The notes under the pieces were generated by a model. It had not been told where the DNA came from and did no database searches. It saw nothing but the letters and a program-made list of their open reading frames with translations. This document shows, piece after piece, positions 51,729 to 60,892 of a stretch of DNA of 63,500 nucleotides (positions are counted from its first letter, which is position 1; every line of letters starts with the position of its first letter). Source of the DNA: Halorubrum saccharovorum DSM 1137 (lineage in GTDB: Archaea > Halobacteriota > Halobacteria > Halobacteriales > Haloferacaceae); the NCBI RefSeq assembly GCF_000337915.1, contig NZ_AOJE01000070.1:233813-297312 (forward strand), read 5' to 3'. Position numbers and translations under genes: made by a program.

Positions 51729-52493
51729 CTACCGCTCGTCGGTTTCGCCGACGAACACGTCCTCGTGAAGCGCCTCCGTGACGGTGTCCGCGAGGGTCCG
51801 GAGGTTCTCTGTGTCCTCGCGGTTGTACGAGACGAGCGTGTCGAGCGCGTCGTCGTCGCCGCGTTCGTACTCGCGCCAGAGCCGGACCGCGTCCCGTCCC
51901 GAGATGTCCGGGCGGTCGCGCTCGATCCCGATCTCCTTCTCGATCGGCTTCAGCCCCCCGGAGAGCCCGATTCGCTTGCAGGGATACATGAGATCGAGGT
52001 GAGGCGTGTTGACGTCGATATCGAAGGAGGTCTCGAGGAACGGCACGTCGAACCGGGCGCCGTTGAACGTCGCGAGCAGGCTGGCGCCGGCGAACTCCTC
52101 GCGGAGGCGCTCCGCGGTGAGGTCCTCGCCGGCGACGAGCGTCGTCGTCTCGCCGGCTCGATGGAAGCTCACGGTCGTCACCCGGTCGCGGTGCTCGTCG
52201 AGCCCGGTCGTCTCGATGTCGAAGAAACAGGTCTCTTCGCGGAAGTTCTCGTAGAGCCGCCAGCGTTCCCCGCTGGGGAAGGCGCGGTCGAAGTAGGCGG
52301 CGTCGCCGTCGTCGAGGCGGGTCAGCGCCTCGGCGATGAACGACTCGATCCGGTCGGCGGTGGTCGAGCCGACGCCGGCGACGTCGACCGCGGGGTCGAA
52401 CGACTCCCACGTGGTGACGCCCTCGCGCCAGATCCGACGCTCCGTCGTCTCGCCGACCCCCTCGACCGGGATGAAGCTGTTCTCGATGCGCAT
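51729..52493 (-). CDS. RNase H-like (YprB-type) DEDD exonuclease
   Basis: 254 residues. An N-terminal helix-hairpin-helix-like part (FIPVEGVGETTERRIWREGV, GVGSTTADRIESF) precedes an exonuclease fold: FFDIETTGLDEHRD (first two acidic residues), TFNGARFDVPFLE (third), LVSYNREDTENL (fourth). The DNA-binding N-terminus suggests a repair or DNA-processing role. YprB is its bacterial relative by fold. Adjacent to the SRAP gene but divergent from it. Confidence 0.85.
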   Translation of the reverse strand: MRIENSFIPVEGVGETTERRIWREGVTTWESFDPAVDVAGVGSTTADRIESFIAEALTRLDDGDAAYFDRAFPSGERWRLYENFREETCFFDIETTGLDEHRDRVTTVSFHRAGETTTLVAGEDLTAERLREEFAGASLLATFNGARFDVPFLETSFDIDVNTPHLDLMYPCKRIGLSGGLKPIEKEIGIERDRPDISGRDAVRLWREYERGDDDALDTLVSYNREDTENLRTLADTVTEALHEDVFVGETDER

Positions 52494-52604
52494 ACACGAC
52501 CGCGGCGTCGCGCGGCCAAAAACCCGACGGGAGGCGGCGATCAGTCCGGGCGGCGCCTCCCCCGACCGCTACTTAAGTATCACCGGGCCCAATCGACCGC
52601 ATCC

Positions 52605-53348
52605 ATGTGCGGCCGCTACACCCTCTTTACCCCCGCCGCCGACCTCGAAGCGCGGTTCGACGCCGAGTTCGCCGGCGTCGAGCCGAGCTACAACTGCGCG
52701 CCCGGCCAGGACCTCCCGGTGATCGCCGACGAGGACCCGAGCGCCGCGACGCGGATGGAGTGGGGATTCACCCCCTCGTGGGCCGACGAGCCGTTCGACC
52801 TCATCAACGCCCGCGCGGAGACGGTCCGCGAGAAGCGGAGCTTCGCCGACGCCTTCGAGCGCCGGCGGTGTCTCGTCCCGGCGGACGGGTTCTACGAGTG
52901 GGTCGAGGGGAGCGGGCCCGACGGCGACGGGAATCGCGGCGGGGCCGGCAAGACCCCCTACCGCGTCGCCTTCGAGGGCGACCGACCGTTCGCGATGGCG
53001 GGACTCTACGAGCGGTGGGAGCCGCCGGAGCCCGAGACGACGCAGACCGGGCTCGGCGCGTTCGGCGGTGGGTCGGGCGAGGGGGGAGACTCGGACGACG
53101 GCGACGGACCTGTCGAGACGTTCACGATCCTCACGACCGAGCCGAACGACCTCGTCGACGACCTCCACCACCGGATGGCGGTGATCCTCGACCCGGACCA
53201 GGAAGAGACGTGGCTCCGGGGCGACGCCGACGAGGCCGCCGCGCTGCTCGACCCGTATCCGGCCGACGAGATGACGGCGTATCCGGTCTCCGCGCGCGTG
53301 AACTCGCCGGGCGTCGACGCGCCGGAGCTGATCGAGCCGGTCGGGTGA
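52605..53348 (+). CDS. SRAP/HMCES abasic-site protein
   Basis: 247 residues. The family covalently traps abasic sites in single-stranded DNA. Key residues: Cys2 directly after Met (MCGRYTLF), the Asn in LINARAETV, the Glu in DGFYEWVEG, and the His in HHRMAVIL. An Asp/Gly-rich insert sits at residues 150-168. ACTTAAGTAT 27 bases upstream of the ATG supports the start. The divergent neighbour is a DEDD nuclease, so both flank a shared repair-gene promoter region. Confidence 0.93.
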   Translation: MCGRYTLFTPAADLEARFDAEFAGVEPSYNCAPGQDLPVIADEDPSAATRMEWGFTPSWADEPFDLINARAETVREKRSFADAFERRRCLVPADGFYEWVEGSGPDGDGNRGGAGKTPYRVAFEGDRPFAMAGLYERWEPPEPETTQTGLGAFGGGSGEGGDSDDGDGPVETFTILTTEPNDLVDDLHHRMAVILDPDQEETWLRGDADEAAALLDPYPADEMTAYPVSARVNSPGVDAPELIEPVG

Positions 53349-53409
53349 CGGCTACGCAACGTGCGCGTTCGAGGGAATCTTTTTATTCCCGTTAGTTGAA
53401 CGAAAGGTA

Positions 53410-53664
53410 ATGTCCCCCGTCCTCCAAGCCGGCCTTCCCGGCGGTACAGAGCTGTTCGTCGTCCTCGTCCTCGCCGCGGTGGCGGTCGTTTCGATGGTGT
53501 GCGCGGCTCTGATCATCTACCTGGACGCGGTGGACCGGAACAGCGACCACGCGCTCGCGTGGACGGTCGCCGCCCTGTTCGGCGGCGTCGTGGTCTGGAC
53601 GCTCTACCTCGCCGTCCGCGACGAGGTGGGCGGGAGCGGACTGACCGCGAGCCGCCGTCCGTGA
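53410..53664 (+). CDS. Small two-helix membrane protein
   Basis: 84 residues with two helices (ELFVVLVLAAVAVVSMVCAA and ALAWTVAALFGGVVVWTLYL) and a polar end. TTTTTATT lies about 25 bases before the ATG at 53410, which supports expression from its own promoter. No family was recognised; the size resembles phospholipase-D-nuclease N-terminal-like membrane proteins, but this is weak. Confidence 0.65.
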   Translation: MSPVLQAGLPGGTELFVVLVLAAVAVVSMVCAALIIYLDAVDRNSDHALAWTVAALFGGVVVWTLYLAVRDEVGGSGLTASRRP

Positions 53665-53710
53665 CCCGGTTCGGTGACGGCCTACGACCGGACCGGGTTC
53701 CGCGGCCGTC

Positions 53711-55195
53711 TCAGGGCGCCACCAGGTCGACGACCGTCTCGTCGTCGACGACCACGTTGTACGCTCCCTCGTCGTCGTTCCAGAGCACGAGCCCGTTCTC
53801 GACGAAGACCACGGAGCCGTAGTCGGCCGTCCGGAGGTCGTCGTTGAGCACGGTCTCGCGCGTGCAGACGAGGTAGTGATCCACCGTCTGCGAGCCGTCG
53901 CCCACGCGGTAGAGCGCGTTGTCGCCGTCGCTGAGGTCGTGGCTCAGCTTCACCGCCAGGTAGTTCACGCGGTCTGTGACGTGGTCCTCGGAGTCGGCCA
54001 TGCGCGCGCAGCGCCCGTCGCTCGCTCGCACGTCGACCCGCCGCTTCCCGTCCGGGCGGAGAATCGCGTACGCGAACTGCACGTCGACGTTGACGAACTC
54101 CCCCGGCTCGTCCCCGGAGCCGCGCTCGGCGGCCTCGTCGAGCCGGCGTTGGAACGGCGGGACCGCGAGGTCGTCGGCCACGTCGAACGACCACCCGCCG
54201 TCCGAGGGGGTCGCGTCCGGCCAGAGTCGGAGCGTCGGCGAGTACGTCTCGACGCCGCTCTCGGGCGTCGCGACCGCCCGTTCGACCTCGCGGAGCCCCA
54301 TGGCGGTGTTGCGGTCGGCGGGCGCGAACGCGGCGACGCTCCCGTCGTCCGCGAGCCGGCCGAGCGCGCCCTCGACGACCGCGATCGGGTCGTCGAGTTC
54401 CGAGAGGACGTTCCCGAACACGACCAGATCGAACCCGTCGGCGGCGTCGGCGCCCTCGGCGGTGCCGCCCCCCGCCGTCCCGCCACTGTCGCCCCCAGCC
54501 CCCCCGCCGTCGAGTCCGAGGAACGACTCCGCCGTCTCCTCGTGGATCGTCGACCGGAAGTTCCGACCCGTCTCGTCGAGCACGTGGTCGAGCACGTCGG
54601 CGGCCGCGCTCGGTTCGACGGCGTGGTAGTCGACGACGGCGTCGTCCGGGAGGTAGTCCCAGAGGCCGAGGGCGGGGCCGCCGACGCCCGCTCCCACGTC
54701 GAGGACGCGGAGCGTCCTGTCGAGCAGCCCGTTCTCCACGAGGTCGTCGAGGACGTAGCCGATCGTCGCGTAGTAGGCCGGCAGGTGATAGATCGCGTAG
54801 CCGAGCGCCGCGACCCGGTCGTACGCCACGTCGTTCCCGTAGAGGTAGTCGTCCTTCAGTCGACGCACCGCCTCGCGCAGTTCGTCGCCGGACTCCCCGC
54901 GGTGCCAGTTCGCGCCGAACTCTCGGACGAGGAGGTCTTCGAGAGCGAACGAGTAGTTCTCGGGGAACGCGGTCGGCGCCCAGCCGGGCGCCGAGACTGG
55001 CTCCTCGGGGACCGGCTCGAAGGCGCCGTCCTCGCGCTCGCGGAGCCGGAGGTCGAACGCCTCCTCGCGGAGCGTCTCGCGGACGACGGCGGGGTGTGCG
55101 CCCCCCTCGATGTACTCCGCGATCTCCTCGGGGTCGATCGGTCTGACGTTGCGCAGGTAGTTGGCGTTGTTCCGGACGGCTGCTCTGTCTATCAT
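53711..55195 (-). CDS. SAM-dependent methyltransferase, Rsm22-like
   Basis: 494 residues. An N-terminal helical region (ALGYAIYHLPAYYATIGYVL) precedes a Rossmann methyltransferase core with the SAM motif VLDVGAGVGGPALGLWDYLP and a post-I acidic residue in DYHAVEPSAAAD, then DLVVFGNVLSEL (motif IV-type). A variable C-terminal beta domain follows. The Rsm22/mitoribosome-assembly family has this order. Interrupted in the middle by a Gly-rich loop. It lies 25 bases after tyrA on the same strand and is probably co-transcribed with it. Confidence 0.8.
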   Translation of the reverse strand: MIDRAAVRNNANYLRNVRPIDPEEIAEYIEGGAHPAVVRETLREEAFDLRLREREDGAFEPVPEEPVSAPGWAPTAFPENYSFALEDLLVREFGANWHRGESGDELREAVRRLKDDYLYGNDVAYDRVAALGYAIYHLPAYYATIGYVLDDLVENGLLDRTLRVLDVGAGVGGPALGLWDYLPDDAVVDYHAVEPSAAADVLDHVLDETGRNFRSTIHEETAESFLGLDGGGAGGDSGGTAGGGTAEGADAADGFDLVVFGNVLSELDDPIAVVEGALGRLADDGSVAAFAPADRNTAMGLREVERAVATPESGVETYSPTLRLWPDATPSDGGWSFDVADDLAVPPFQRRLDEAAERGSGDEPGEFVNVDVQFAYAILRPDGKRRVDVRASDGRCARMADSEDHVTDRVNYLAVKLSHDLSDGDNALYRVGDGSQTVDHYLVCTRETVLNDDLRTADYGSVVFVENGLVLWNDDEGAYNVVVDDETVVDLVAP

Positions 55196-55220
55196 GGGAT
55201 CACTGGCGTCGGCTGTCGCG

Positions 55221-55994
55221 TCACTCGTGTCGCTCCCGGCCCTCGCGGTCGCCGCGGGCCGCCTCGTACAGCTCGGCGAACTCCTCCGCGTCGGCGTCGG
55301 CGATCTCGCGGGCCGCCGCGGCCACGTCGTCGGCGCCGTCGAAGGCGCGCTGAATCTCGGCGTACACGGCGGGCGACCCCTCGGTGACGGTGTCAGCGAC
55401 CTCGTCGAGCGCGGCGGAGACGGGGGTGTGAAACTCCTCGCGCACGTCGCCGCCCGCGAGCCGCCACGCGATCACGGCCGCGTGCGCGCCGGCCTGCACC
55501 GTCTTCATCGCCTCGTCGTGCTCCGCGGGCGTCGTCTCGAACACCTCGTTGCCGCCGGCCTCGATCGCACCCGAGATCCCCTCGACGACCGGACCGCCCG
55601 CGTCGACGACCGCGGCGACGTTGCCGGGGACTCGCGGCGGCGCGAACAGCGGGTGGTAGCTCGCGCGCTCGCGGTCCGGAGCGTGCTCGCACATCGCCGC
55701 GATCGACTCGGTCATCTCCCCGGAGACGTCGAGGATCGCCCGCTCCGCGCGGGGCGCGTACGCCTCGACGGCGGCGGGAACCGCCGACATCGGCACCGCG
55801 AGGCACACCGCGTCGTGGGCGGTATCACCGTCGGCCGGGACCGCCTCGGCGTCGCGTCCCGCTGCGGCGTCCGCGGCGACTTCGGGGTCGCGGTCGGCGA
55901 AGGACACCGTCGCGTCGACCGGCGACTCGTCGGCCGACACGGTGTCGGCGATCCAGCGGCCGATCTCGCCGGCGCCCACCACGAGGATGTCCAT
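55221..55994 (-). CDS. tyrA: Prephenate dehydrogenase
   Basis: 257 residues, aromatic amino-acid biosynthesis (prephenate to 4-hydroxyphenylpyruvate). The Rossmann GxGxxG is VVGAGEIGRWIAD at the N-terminus, followed by FADRDPE, CLAVPMSAVPA, DVSGEMTESI, and the catalytic His in RASYHPLFAPP. Length is typical for archaeal TyrA without a chorismate mutase. TTTTAAGG about 28 bases before the ATG supports a leaderless start. Arogenate specificity cannot be ruled out. Confidence 0.9.
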   Translation of the reverse strand: MDILVVGAGEIGRWIADTVSADESPVDATVSFADRDPEVAADAAAGRDAEAVPADGDTAHDAVCLAVPMSAVPAAVEAYAPRAERAILDVSGEMTESIAAMCEHAPDRERASYHPLFAPPRVPGNVAAVVDAGGPVVEGISGAIEAGGNEVFETTPAEHDEAMKTVQAGAHAAVIAWRLAGGDVREEFHTPVSAALDEVADTVTEGSPAVYAEIQRAFDGADDVAAAAREIADADAEEFAELYEAARGDREGRERHE

Positions 55995-56049
55995 CTGTCG
56001 TCCGTACGAAAGGGACGGGCGCCTTAAAAGGGCTCGACTCGGACGCCAG

Positions 56050-57309
56050 TCACTCCGACGGCGACTGCCCCGCGCCGCCGCCGAGCCCGAGGAAGCCGTC
56101 GCCCGGCGCGATCGCTTTCACGGCCGGGAACAGCGCCAGCGCGATGGCGAGTTCGAGCCCGCCGACCGCGAGGAACGCGGGGGTGTACCCGAACGCCTCG
56201 GTGGCGCTCCCGCCGATGAGAAAGCCGGCGAGGAACCCGAGTGAACCGAACACGTTGAACAGGCCCATCGCCGCGCCGCGGGCCTCGGGCTCGACGAGGT
56301 CCGTGACGAGCGCCATCGTCGCCGGCGCCATCAGCGCGCCGCAGACGCCGACGAGCACCATCAGCGCGGCCGCGAGGGGGTAGATCGGTGCCACGCCGAC
56401 GCCGATCGTGACGATCCCGTACGCGATCGACCCCACCACGACCGGGAGGAAGCGCCCCACCCTGTCGGAAAGCGAACCGAACGGGGCCTGCAGCACCGCG
56501 AAGGGGACGAAGAAGAGCGCGAGCGTCGCCCCAGCGGCCGCGGCGGAGAGCCCGAACGTCTCGGGGTCCTGGAAGTAGTAGACGCCGACCAGCGCGAAGA
56601 ACCCGGCGGTGAGCCGGTCGACGAAGCCGAACGCGAGCGGGACCAGAAGCCCGCGGGTCGTCCGTGCCCGAGCGAGAACGTCGCGGAAGCCGACGCCGTC
56701 GTCCGAAACCTCCCCGTCTACGCCAAGCGGCCGATCGGCGACAACTCGGTCGTCGACGGTGGCCGCGAGCAGCCCCGATCCCACGAGCACCGCGGCGCCG
56801 GCGTAGACGGGGTAGAAGGCGTTCACGTCGGCGAGCGCCCCGCCGACCACCGAGCCGACCGCCGCGCCGAGTCCGATCGCCACTCCGGCGGCCCCCATGT
56901 TGCGCCCGTTACCGCCGCGGAGATCCATCAGCGAGGTGATCGCCAGCGAGAAGGCGCCGATGGTGAGCGCGCCGCCGACGACCCGGACCGCGAGCGCCGC
57001 CCGGAAGCCGAACCCGAACTCCGGGACCGCGGCGAGGGCGACGTACGAGGCCGCACCGCCGAGCGCGCCGGCGACGATCAGGGGCGCCCGTCGTCCGAGC
57101 GCGTCGCTCGCGGTGCCCCAGACGACCGCGAAGGCGACGAACGCGCCGAACTCCGCGACGAGGAACCACATCCCGGCGTCGATGCCGGCGGGGGCCCCGA
57201 GCGCGACGACCAGATCCGGCACTCCCGGGTAGAGGAGCACCTGCGAGATCAACACGGCGAGCACGACGGCGCCCAGCCGCCGCCGCTCGCCACGGTCGTC
57301 CTCCGTCAT
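56050..57309 (-). CDS. MFS transporter
   Basis: 419 residues with twelve hydrophobic segments. The loop-2/3 motif is WGTASDALGRRAPLIVAG, and its second-half counterpart is FGSLSDRVGRFLPVVVG. A charged central loop (around residues 195-215) joins the halves. The substrate is unknown; drug or sugar exporters are the nearest types. A TTTATAAG box lies only about 10 bases before the ATG at 57309, so the real start may be slightly downstream (for example GTG near 57264). Confidence 0.85.
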   Translation of the reverse strand: MTEDDRGERRRLGAVVLAVLISQVLLYPGVPDLVVALGAPAGIDAGMWFLVAEFGAFVAFAVVWGTASDALGRRAPLIVAGALGGAASYVALAAVPEFGFGFRAALAVRVVGGALTIGAFSLAITSLMDLRGGNGRNMGAAGVAIGLGAAVGSVVGGALADVNAFYPVYAGAAVLVGSGLLAATVDDRVVADRPLGVDGEVSDDGVGFRDVLARARTTRGLLVPLAFGFVDRLTAGFFALVGVYYFQDPETFGLSAAAAGATLALFFVPFAVLQAPFGSLSDRVGRFLPVVVGSIAYGIVTIGVGVAPIYPLAAALMVLVGVCGALMAPATMALVTDLVEPEARGAAMGLFNVFGSLGFLAGFLIGGSATEAFGYTPAFLAVGGLELAIALALFPAVKAIAPGDGFLGLGGGAGQSPSE

Positions 57310-57384
57310 CCACTTATAAAACGTGCCGAACGCTCAAAAGGCCGACGCTCGGTGACTCGCGACAGCGGGCAGGCAGAGTCCGAC

Positions 57385-58146
57385 CTACAGCGCCGACTCG
57401 ATCGCCGCCGCGATGGAGTCCGCGTCGTATCCGTCGACCGCCTCGCCGTTCACGAAGATCGTCGGCGTCCCCGTGATCCCCCGCGATATGCCCTCGCTCC
57501 GGTCTCCCGCCGACGCCCCCCCGTACGCCGCGAACCGCGCGTCGGCGATGGCCGCGCAGGGGTCCGCGCCGGCAGTCTCCGCGGCGGCGCCGATCGCCTC
57601 CCCGCTGTAGTTCCCCTGCGCCTCGTAGGCGGCCGACGAGAACGCGAAGTACGCCTCGTTCCCCTGTCGGTCGCCGACCCCGCGGGCCGCGCTGGCGACG
57701 GGGACCGCCCACGTCGCGTTGACGGGGATCGGGAAGTCCCACTGCTCGTACCGGATGTCACCGGGCTCGATGAACTCCTCGCGAACAGTCGGGAACTCCT
57801 CGAGCTTGTAGGTCGCGCAGTGCGGACACGTGAAGTCCTCGAACGCCTGCACCACCACGTCGGCGTCGGGGTCACCGAGAGTCGGCCGGTATTCGAGGTC
57901 CGGATCTTCCGGTTCGGTCAAGTCACAGTCGTACTCGCCGGGGTCGAGATCGACGCCGCTGGTGTCGAAGCCGTCGCTTCCGTCGCTCCCGTCTCCGCCA
58001 CCGCTCCCGTCTCCGCCACCGCTCCCATCTCCGCCACCGCTCCCGTCGCTCCCGTCTCCGCCGTTGCCACCGCCGAGACACCCGGCCGCGCCGACGACGC
58101 CGGTCGCAGCGGCGCCCGCGAGAAGGGCTCGTCGCGTATGTTCCAT
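57385..58146 (-). CDS. DsbA-like thioredoxin-fold lipoprotein
   Basis: 253 residues. A Tat-type signal (MEHTRRALLAGAAATG) with lipobox VGAAGC leads to a Gly/Ser/Asp linker. The thioredoxin fold has the redox motif CPHC in FEDFTCPHCATYK and the cis-Pro loop GTPTIFVNG. Expected to catalyse disulfide exchange on exported proteins. A GATTAAGTG box about 27 bases upstream of the ATG supports the start at 58146. The DNA of the linker is an 18-bp tandem repeat. Confidence 0.9.
   Translation of the reverse strand: MEHTRRALLAGAAATGVVGAAGCLGGGNGGDGSDGSGGGDGSGGGDGSGGGDGSDGSDGFDTSGVDLDPGEYDCDLTEPEDPDLEYRPTLGDPDADVVVQAFEDFTCPHCATYKLEEFPTVREEFIEPGDIRYEQWDFPIPVNATWAVPVASAARGVGDRQGNEAYFAFSSAAYEAQGNYSGEAIGAAAETAGADPCAAIADARFAAYGGASAGDRSEGISRGITGTPTIFVNGEAVDGYDADSIAAAIESAL
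57990..58043. repeat. 18-bp tandem repeat in the DsbA-like gene
   Basis: Three copies of an 18-base unit (CGTCTCCGCCACCGCTCC on the plus strand; the third has one substitution) encode the SGGGDG linker on the minus strand. Copy-number change would only lengthen or shorten the linker between lipid anchor and enzyme. Confidence 0.85.
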
Positions 58147-58223
58147 ACTGTCGATCCAATCGGAATGCACTTAATCGCATCGAGAGGGGTAATCGGGAGA
58201 TCGCCGACGGGCGTGCCAGTAAA

Positions 58224-58276
58224 CTACCCTACCCTACTCCCTCGGCGCTCTGCGCCTCGGTCCTTGAGGGTAGGGC
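58224..58276 (-). ncRNA. Right-end hairpin of an IS200/IS605-type (IS1341-like) element, possible omega-RNA end
   Basis: CCCTACCCT (58227-58235) pairs with AGGGTAGGG (58267-58275), and inside it GGCGC (58244-58248) pairs with GCGCC (58252-58256) around a TCT loop. The structure lies directly 3' of the tnpB relic on its strand, where omega RNAs of TnpB end and where the guide begins further on. RNA function is inferred by analogy with TnpB systems. Confidence 0.55.
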
Positions 58277-58297
58277 TTTGATGTAGACTCCCGGCAA

Positions 58298-59029
58298 TCA
58301 GTCGCCAGCAATAGACTGGTAACTCTCGCCGTTCAACATCCCACCATTCAAACGCACGTCTACTGGTGCGTCTCCGCTCCCCGACTTGGGCGAGGAGCGG
58401 AGTCTGTGTTTCCGCTTTCGGGCATACCGTAGCCCGATATTTTTCGCCGCGTTGTAATCCGCGTTGACCTCATAGCCGCATTTCTGGCACTCGAAGTGTT
58501 CTCCGTGGCGGTTCGCTTCGTTCGTGAAGCCACAGTCCGTCCGAGAACAGCGCTGGGATGTGTGGTTCGGCTCGACTTGTTCCACGGAGACGGCTTGTTC
58601 TGGTCCCTTGTAGGAGACGTACTCGTACAGGCGTCGGAACGCCCAAATGTGGTGCCATTTCGCCTGCGGGAGACGCTCACGGATGTCGGTTAACTCCTCG
58701 AACACAATCACGTCGCAGTCGTGTTCGACGGCTTCCGAAACGAGCTCATTGGCAACTGTGTGGATGTACTGCTTCCGCCACGCTTCTTCACGCTTTCCAA
58801 GGCGAAGCAGGGCGTTGTGTGCGGCTTGCGTGCCGCGCTGTTGTATCTCCCCTCGTCGCTTCTCAAACTCGCGGCACCAATGGTCGTAGTCCTCTCCCTG
58901 CCAGAACGTGCCGGTCGAAGCGACTGCGAGGCTGTTGACGCCGAGGTCGATACCGAGGACTGTTTGGTGCCCGGTACCTGCCGAAACCTCGGATTCGTCG
59001 TCATCATACTTGTCGGTTTCCTCCCCGAC
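58298..59029 (-). pseudogene. TnpB/IS1341-type transposon nuclease, N-terminus missing
   Basis: The open frame gives 243 residues of the C-terminal half of TnpB: the RuvC-I motif in [15 protein letters not shown], the RuvC-II Glu in [11 protein letters not shown], a Cys4 zinc finger (CSRTDCGF and FECQKCGYE), and the RuvC-III Asp in [12 protein letters not shown]. An in-frame TAG lies just before 59029 and no start codon precedes the conserved part, so the N-terminal half is deleted. All catalytic residues remain. No TnpA gene is present. Probably inactive, but the intact RuvC part and the right-end hairpin persist. Confidence 0.85.
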
Positions 59030-59141
59030 CTACTCGCTCGCTGCGCTCGCTCCGTGAGGTCGGAGGCTCCACCTCGAATTATGCTGAACTCCGTCGAAGG
59101 CGCGTCCGAACGTTTTTGCCGCCGCCTCGCAACCCTGTGGT

Positions 59142-59438
59142 ATGAGCGACTGGGACCTCGACCTGCGCGACGCCGAAGAGCAGATGGACGAGGCGTTCGC
59201 GGCCGCCGGCGACGTCGTCCTCGGCGTCCTCGACGGGACGACCGACCCCGACGAGTGGGTCCGCAGCGTCGACTACGGCAACACCCTCGTGTTGTCCGTC
59301 GAGGGCGACCTCAACGAGCTGGCCGCGGGCTTCGCGCGCGAGGTCAAGGACATGGGCGGCGAGCTGATGCACTTCCGCGGCTTCCTCGTCGTCACGCCGC
59401 CCGGCGTCACGATCGACACCGACCGGCTGGGCGAGTAG
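59142..59438 (+). CDS. DUF5779 protein
   Basis: 98-residue acidic protein of haloarchaeal family DUF5779: VVLGVLDGTTDPDEWVRSVD, LVLSVEGDLNELAAGFAREV and HFRGFLVVTPPGVTIDTDRL. Function unknown; single compact alpha/beta domain predicted. CGTTTTTGCC about 30 bases upstream is its likely TATA element. Confidence 0.85.
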   Translation: MSDWDLDLRDAEEQMDEAFAAAGDVVLGVLDGTTDPDEWVRSVDYGNTLVLSVEGDLNELAAGFAREVKDMGGELMHFRGFLVVTPPGVTIDTDRLGE

Positions 59439-59561
59439 TCGACGCCGGGGGCGCCGCGGTCGGACCGCGATCGGAGTCATCCCGCGAAGACAACCTCGGA
59501 TCCGTTTCTCGGCGTTGACACGAGCACAAGAGGTATGTCACGGGAGTGAGACGGGACCCGT

Positions 59562-60536
59562 ATGAAAGCAGTCGTACTCGCGGGGGGATATGCGACGAGG
59601 CTCTGGCCGATCACCGAGACCCGACCGAAGATGTTCCTTCCGGTCGGCGAAAACACCGTCATCGACGAGATATTCGAGGACTTCGAGGCGGACGACCGCG
59701 TCGACGAGGTGTTCGTCTCGACGAACGAGCGCTTCGCCGACGCGTTCGAGGACTACCTCGCGGACAGTCCGTTCGAAAAGCCCACCCTCTCGGTCGAGGA
59801 GACCGTCGCGGAAGACGAGAAGTTCGGCGTCGTCGGGGCGCTCGCTCAGCTCGTCGAACGCGAGGGCGTCGACGACGATCTGATCGTTGTCGCCGGCGAC
59901 AACATGATCAGCTTCGATCTGGGCGAGTTCGCCGACTTCTTCGAGAGCAAGGGGACGCCGACGCTGGCCGCCTACGACGTGGGTGACCGCGAGCGCGCGA
60001 AGTCGTACGGGCTCGTCGAGCTCGACGGCGACGAGGTCGTGAACTTCCAGGAGAAGCCCGACGACCCGAAGACCACGCTCGTCTCCATCGCGTGTTACGC
60101 GTTCCCCGCCGAGACGCTGCCGGACCTCTCGACGTACCTCGAAGACGGTAACAACCCGGACGAGCCGGGCTGGTTCCTCCAGTGGCTGCAGGGGCGCGGC
60201 GGGGTCCACGCGTACACCTTCGACGGCGCGTGGTTCGACATCGGGACCGCCGACAGCTACCTGGACGCGGTCGAGTACGCGCTCGACGGTAAGACGCTCG
60301 TCGCCGACGACGCGACCGTCGAGAACTCCGACCTCGGCGACGTGGTCCACGTCATGTCGGGCGCCACCGTCACCGACTCGACGCTCGAACGCACCGTCGT
60401 CTTCCCGGACGCGACGATCGCGGACTCGAAGATCAAAAACTCCGTGCTCGACGAGGGCGTCACGCTGGAGAACGTGGACCTCACCGGCGCGCTGATCGGC
60501 TCGTACACCTCGATCACCGAGGGCGACGAGTTCTAG
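59562..60536 (+). CDS. Sugar-1-phosphate nucleotidyltransferase
   Basis: 324 residues. The nucleotidyltransferase fold has LAGGYATRLWPITETRPKMF (phosphate loop and the catalytic Lys), VVAGDNMISFDLGEF (metal Asp), VVNFQEKPDDP and FDIGTADSYLDA. The C-terminal part (residues 245-324) has hexapeptide left-handed beta-helix repeats (VENSDLGDVVHVMSGATVTD). The activity is transfer of a nucleotidyl group to a sugar phosphate, for example glucose-1-phosphate to dTDP- or UDP-glucose, for glycan synthesis. The exact sugar and nucleotide are not decided by sequence. Confidence 0.9.
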   Translation: MKAVVLAGGYATRLWPITETRPKMFLPVGENTVIDEIFEDFEADDRVDEVFVSTNERFADAFEDYLADSPFEKPTLSVEETVAEDEKFGVVGALAQLVEREGVDDDLIVVAGDNMISFDLGEFADFFESKGTPTLAAYDVGDRERAKSYGLVELDGDEVVNFQEKPDDPKTTLVSIACYAFPAETLPDLSTYLEDGNNPDEPGWFLQWLQGRGGVHAYTFDGAWFDIGTADSYLDAVEYALDGKTLVADDATVENSDLGDVVHVMSGATVTDSTLERTVVFPDATIADSKIKNSVLDEGVTLENVDLTGALIGSYTSITEGDEF

Positions 60537-60591
60537 CGCTCGGTCGCCGCTCGCAGGGCTCGAGGCTTCGCTGACGATTTTTTCTCGCCGG

Positions 60592-60810
60592 CTACTCGCC
60601 CGCGGAGCTCCCGGCCTGTCGGTGCGTGTGGTGGAAGCAGTCGAACGCGGCCTCCGGGTCGGCGTCCCGGTCGACCGGGTGGAAACACACCCGCCGGTAC
60701 CGCTCGTTGTCGAGGAGGTTGACGACGAACCCGTCGTTGTGTCGCGACACCGACGCGTACGGGTCGCCGCAGGCGGGGCAGGTCTCGGGCGGGTCCTCGG
60801 GGACGTACAT
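60592..60810 (-). CDS. Small Cys/His-rich protein
   Basis: 72 residues with CPACGDPY, a Cys in RRVCFHPVD and a cluster DCFHHTHR. These Cys and His residues could hold one zinc ion. No family was recognised. Start at ATG 60810. Flanked by the nucleotidyltransferase gene (convergent) and the DHH protein gene. Confidence 0.65.
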   Translation of the reverse strand: MYVPEDPPETCPACGDPYASVSRHNDGFVVNLLDNERYRRVCFHPVDRDADPEAAFDCFHHTHRQAGSSAGE

Positions 60811-60892
60811 GGTTGGAGTCCCGGTCGGCTCCCGTTACGACCCGAGGGAAGAAAATCGCTCCGGCGGTCTCACGGAAACGATTCCGGCGGCC

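Noticed and set aside
57950-58060. Regular repeats that could suggest a small CRISPR array
   Set aside because: Units are adjacent, 18 bp, in frame inside a gene, with no spacers.
58708-59007. 99-codon minus-strand frame over the tnpB relic
   Set aside because: It is in the wrong frame; the correct frame shows continuous TnpB homology.
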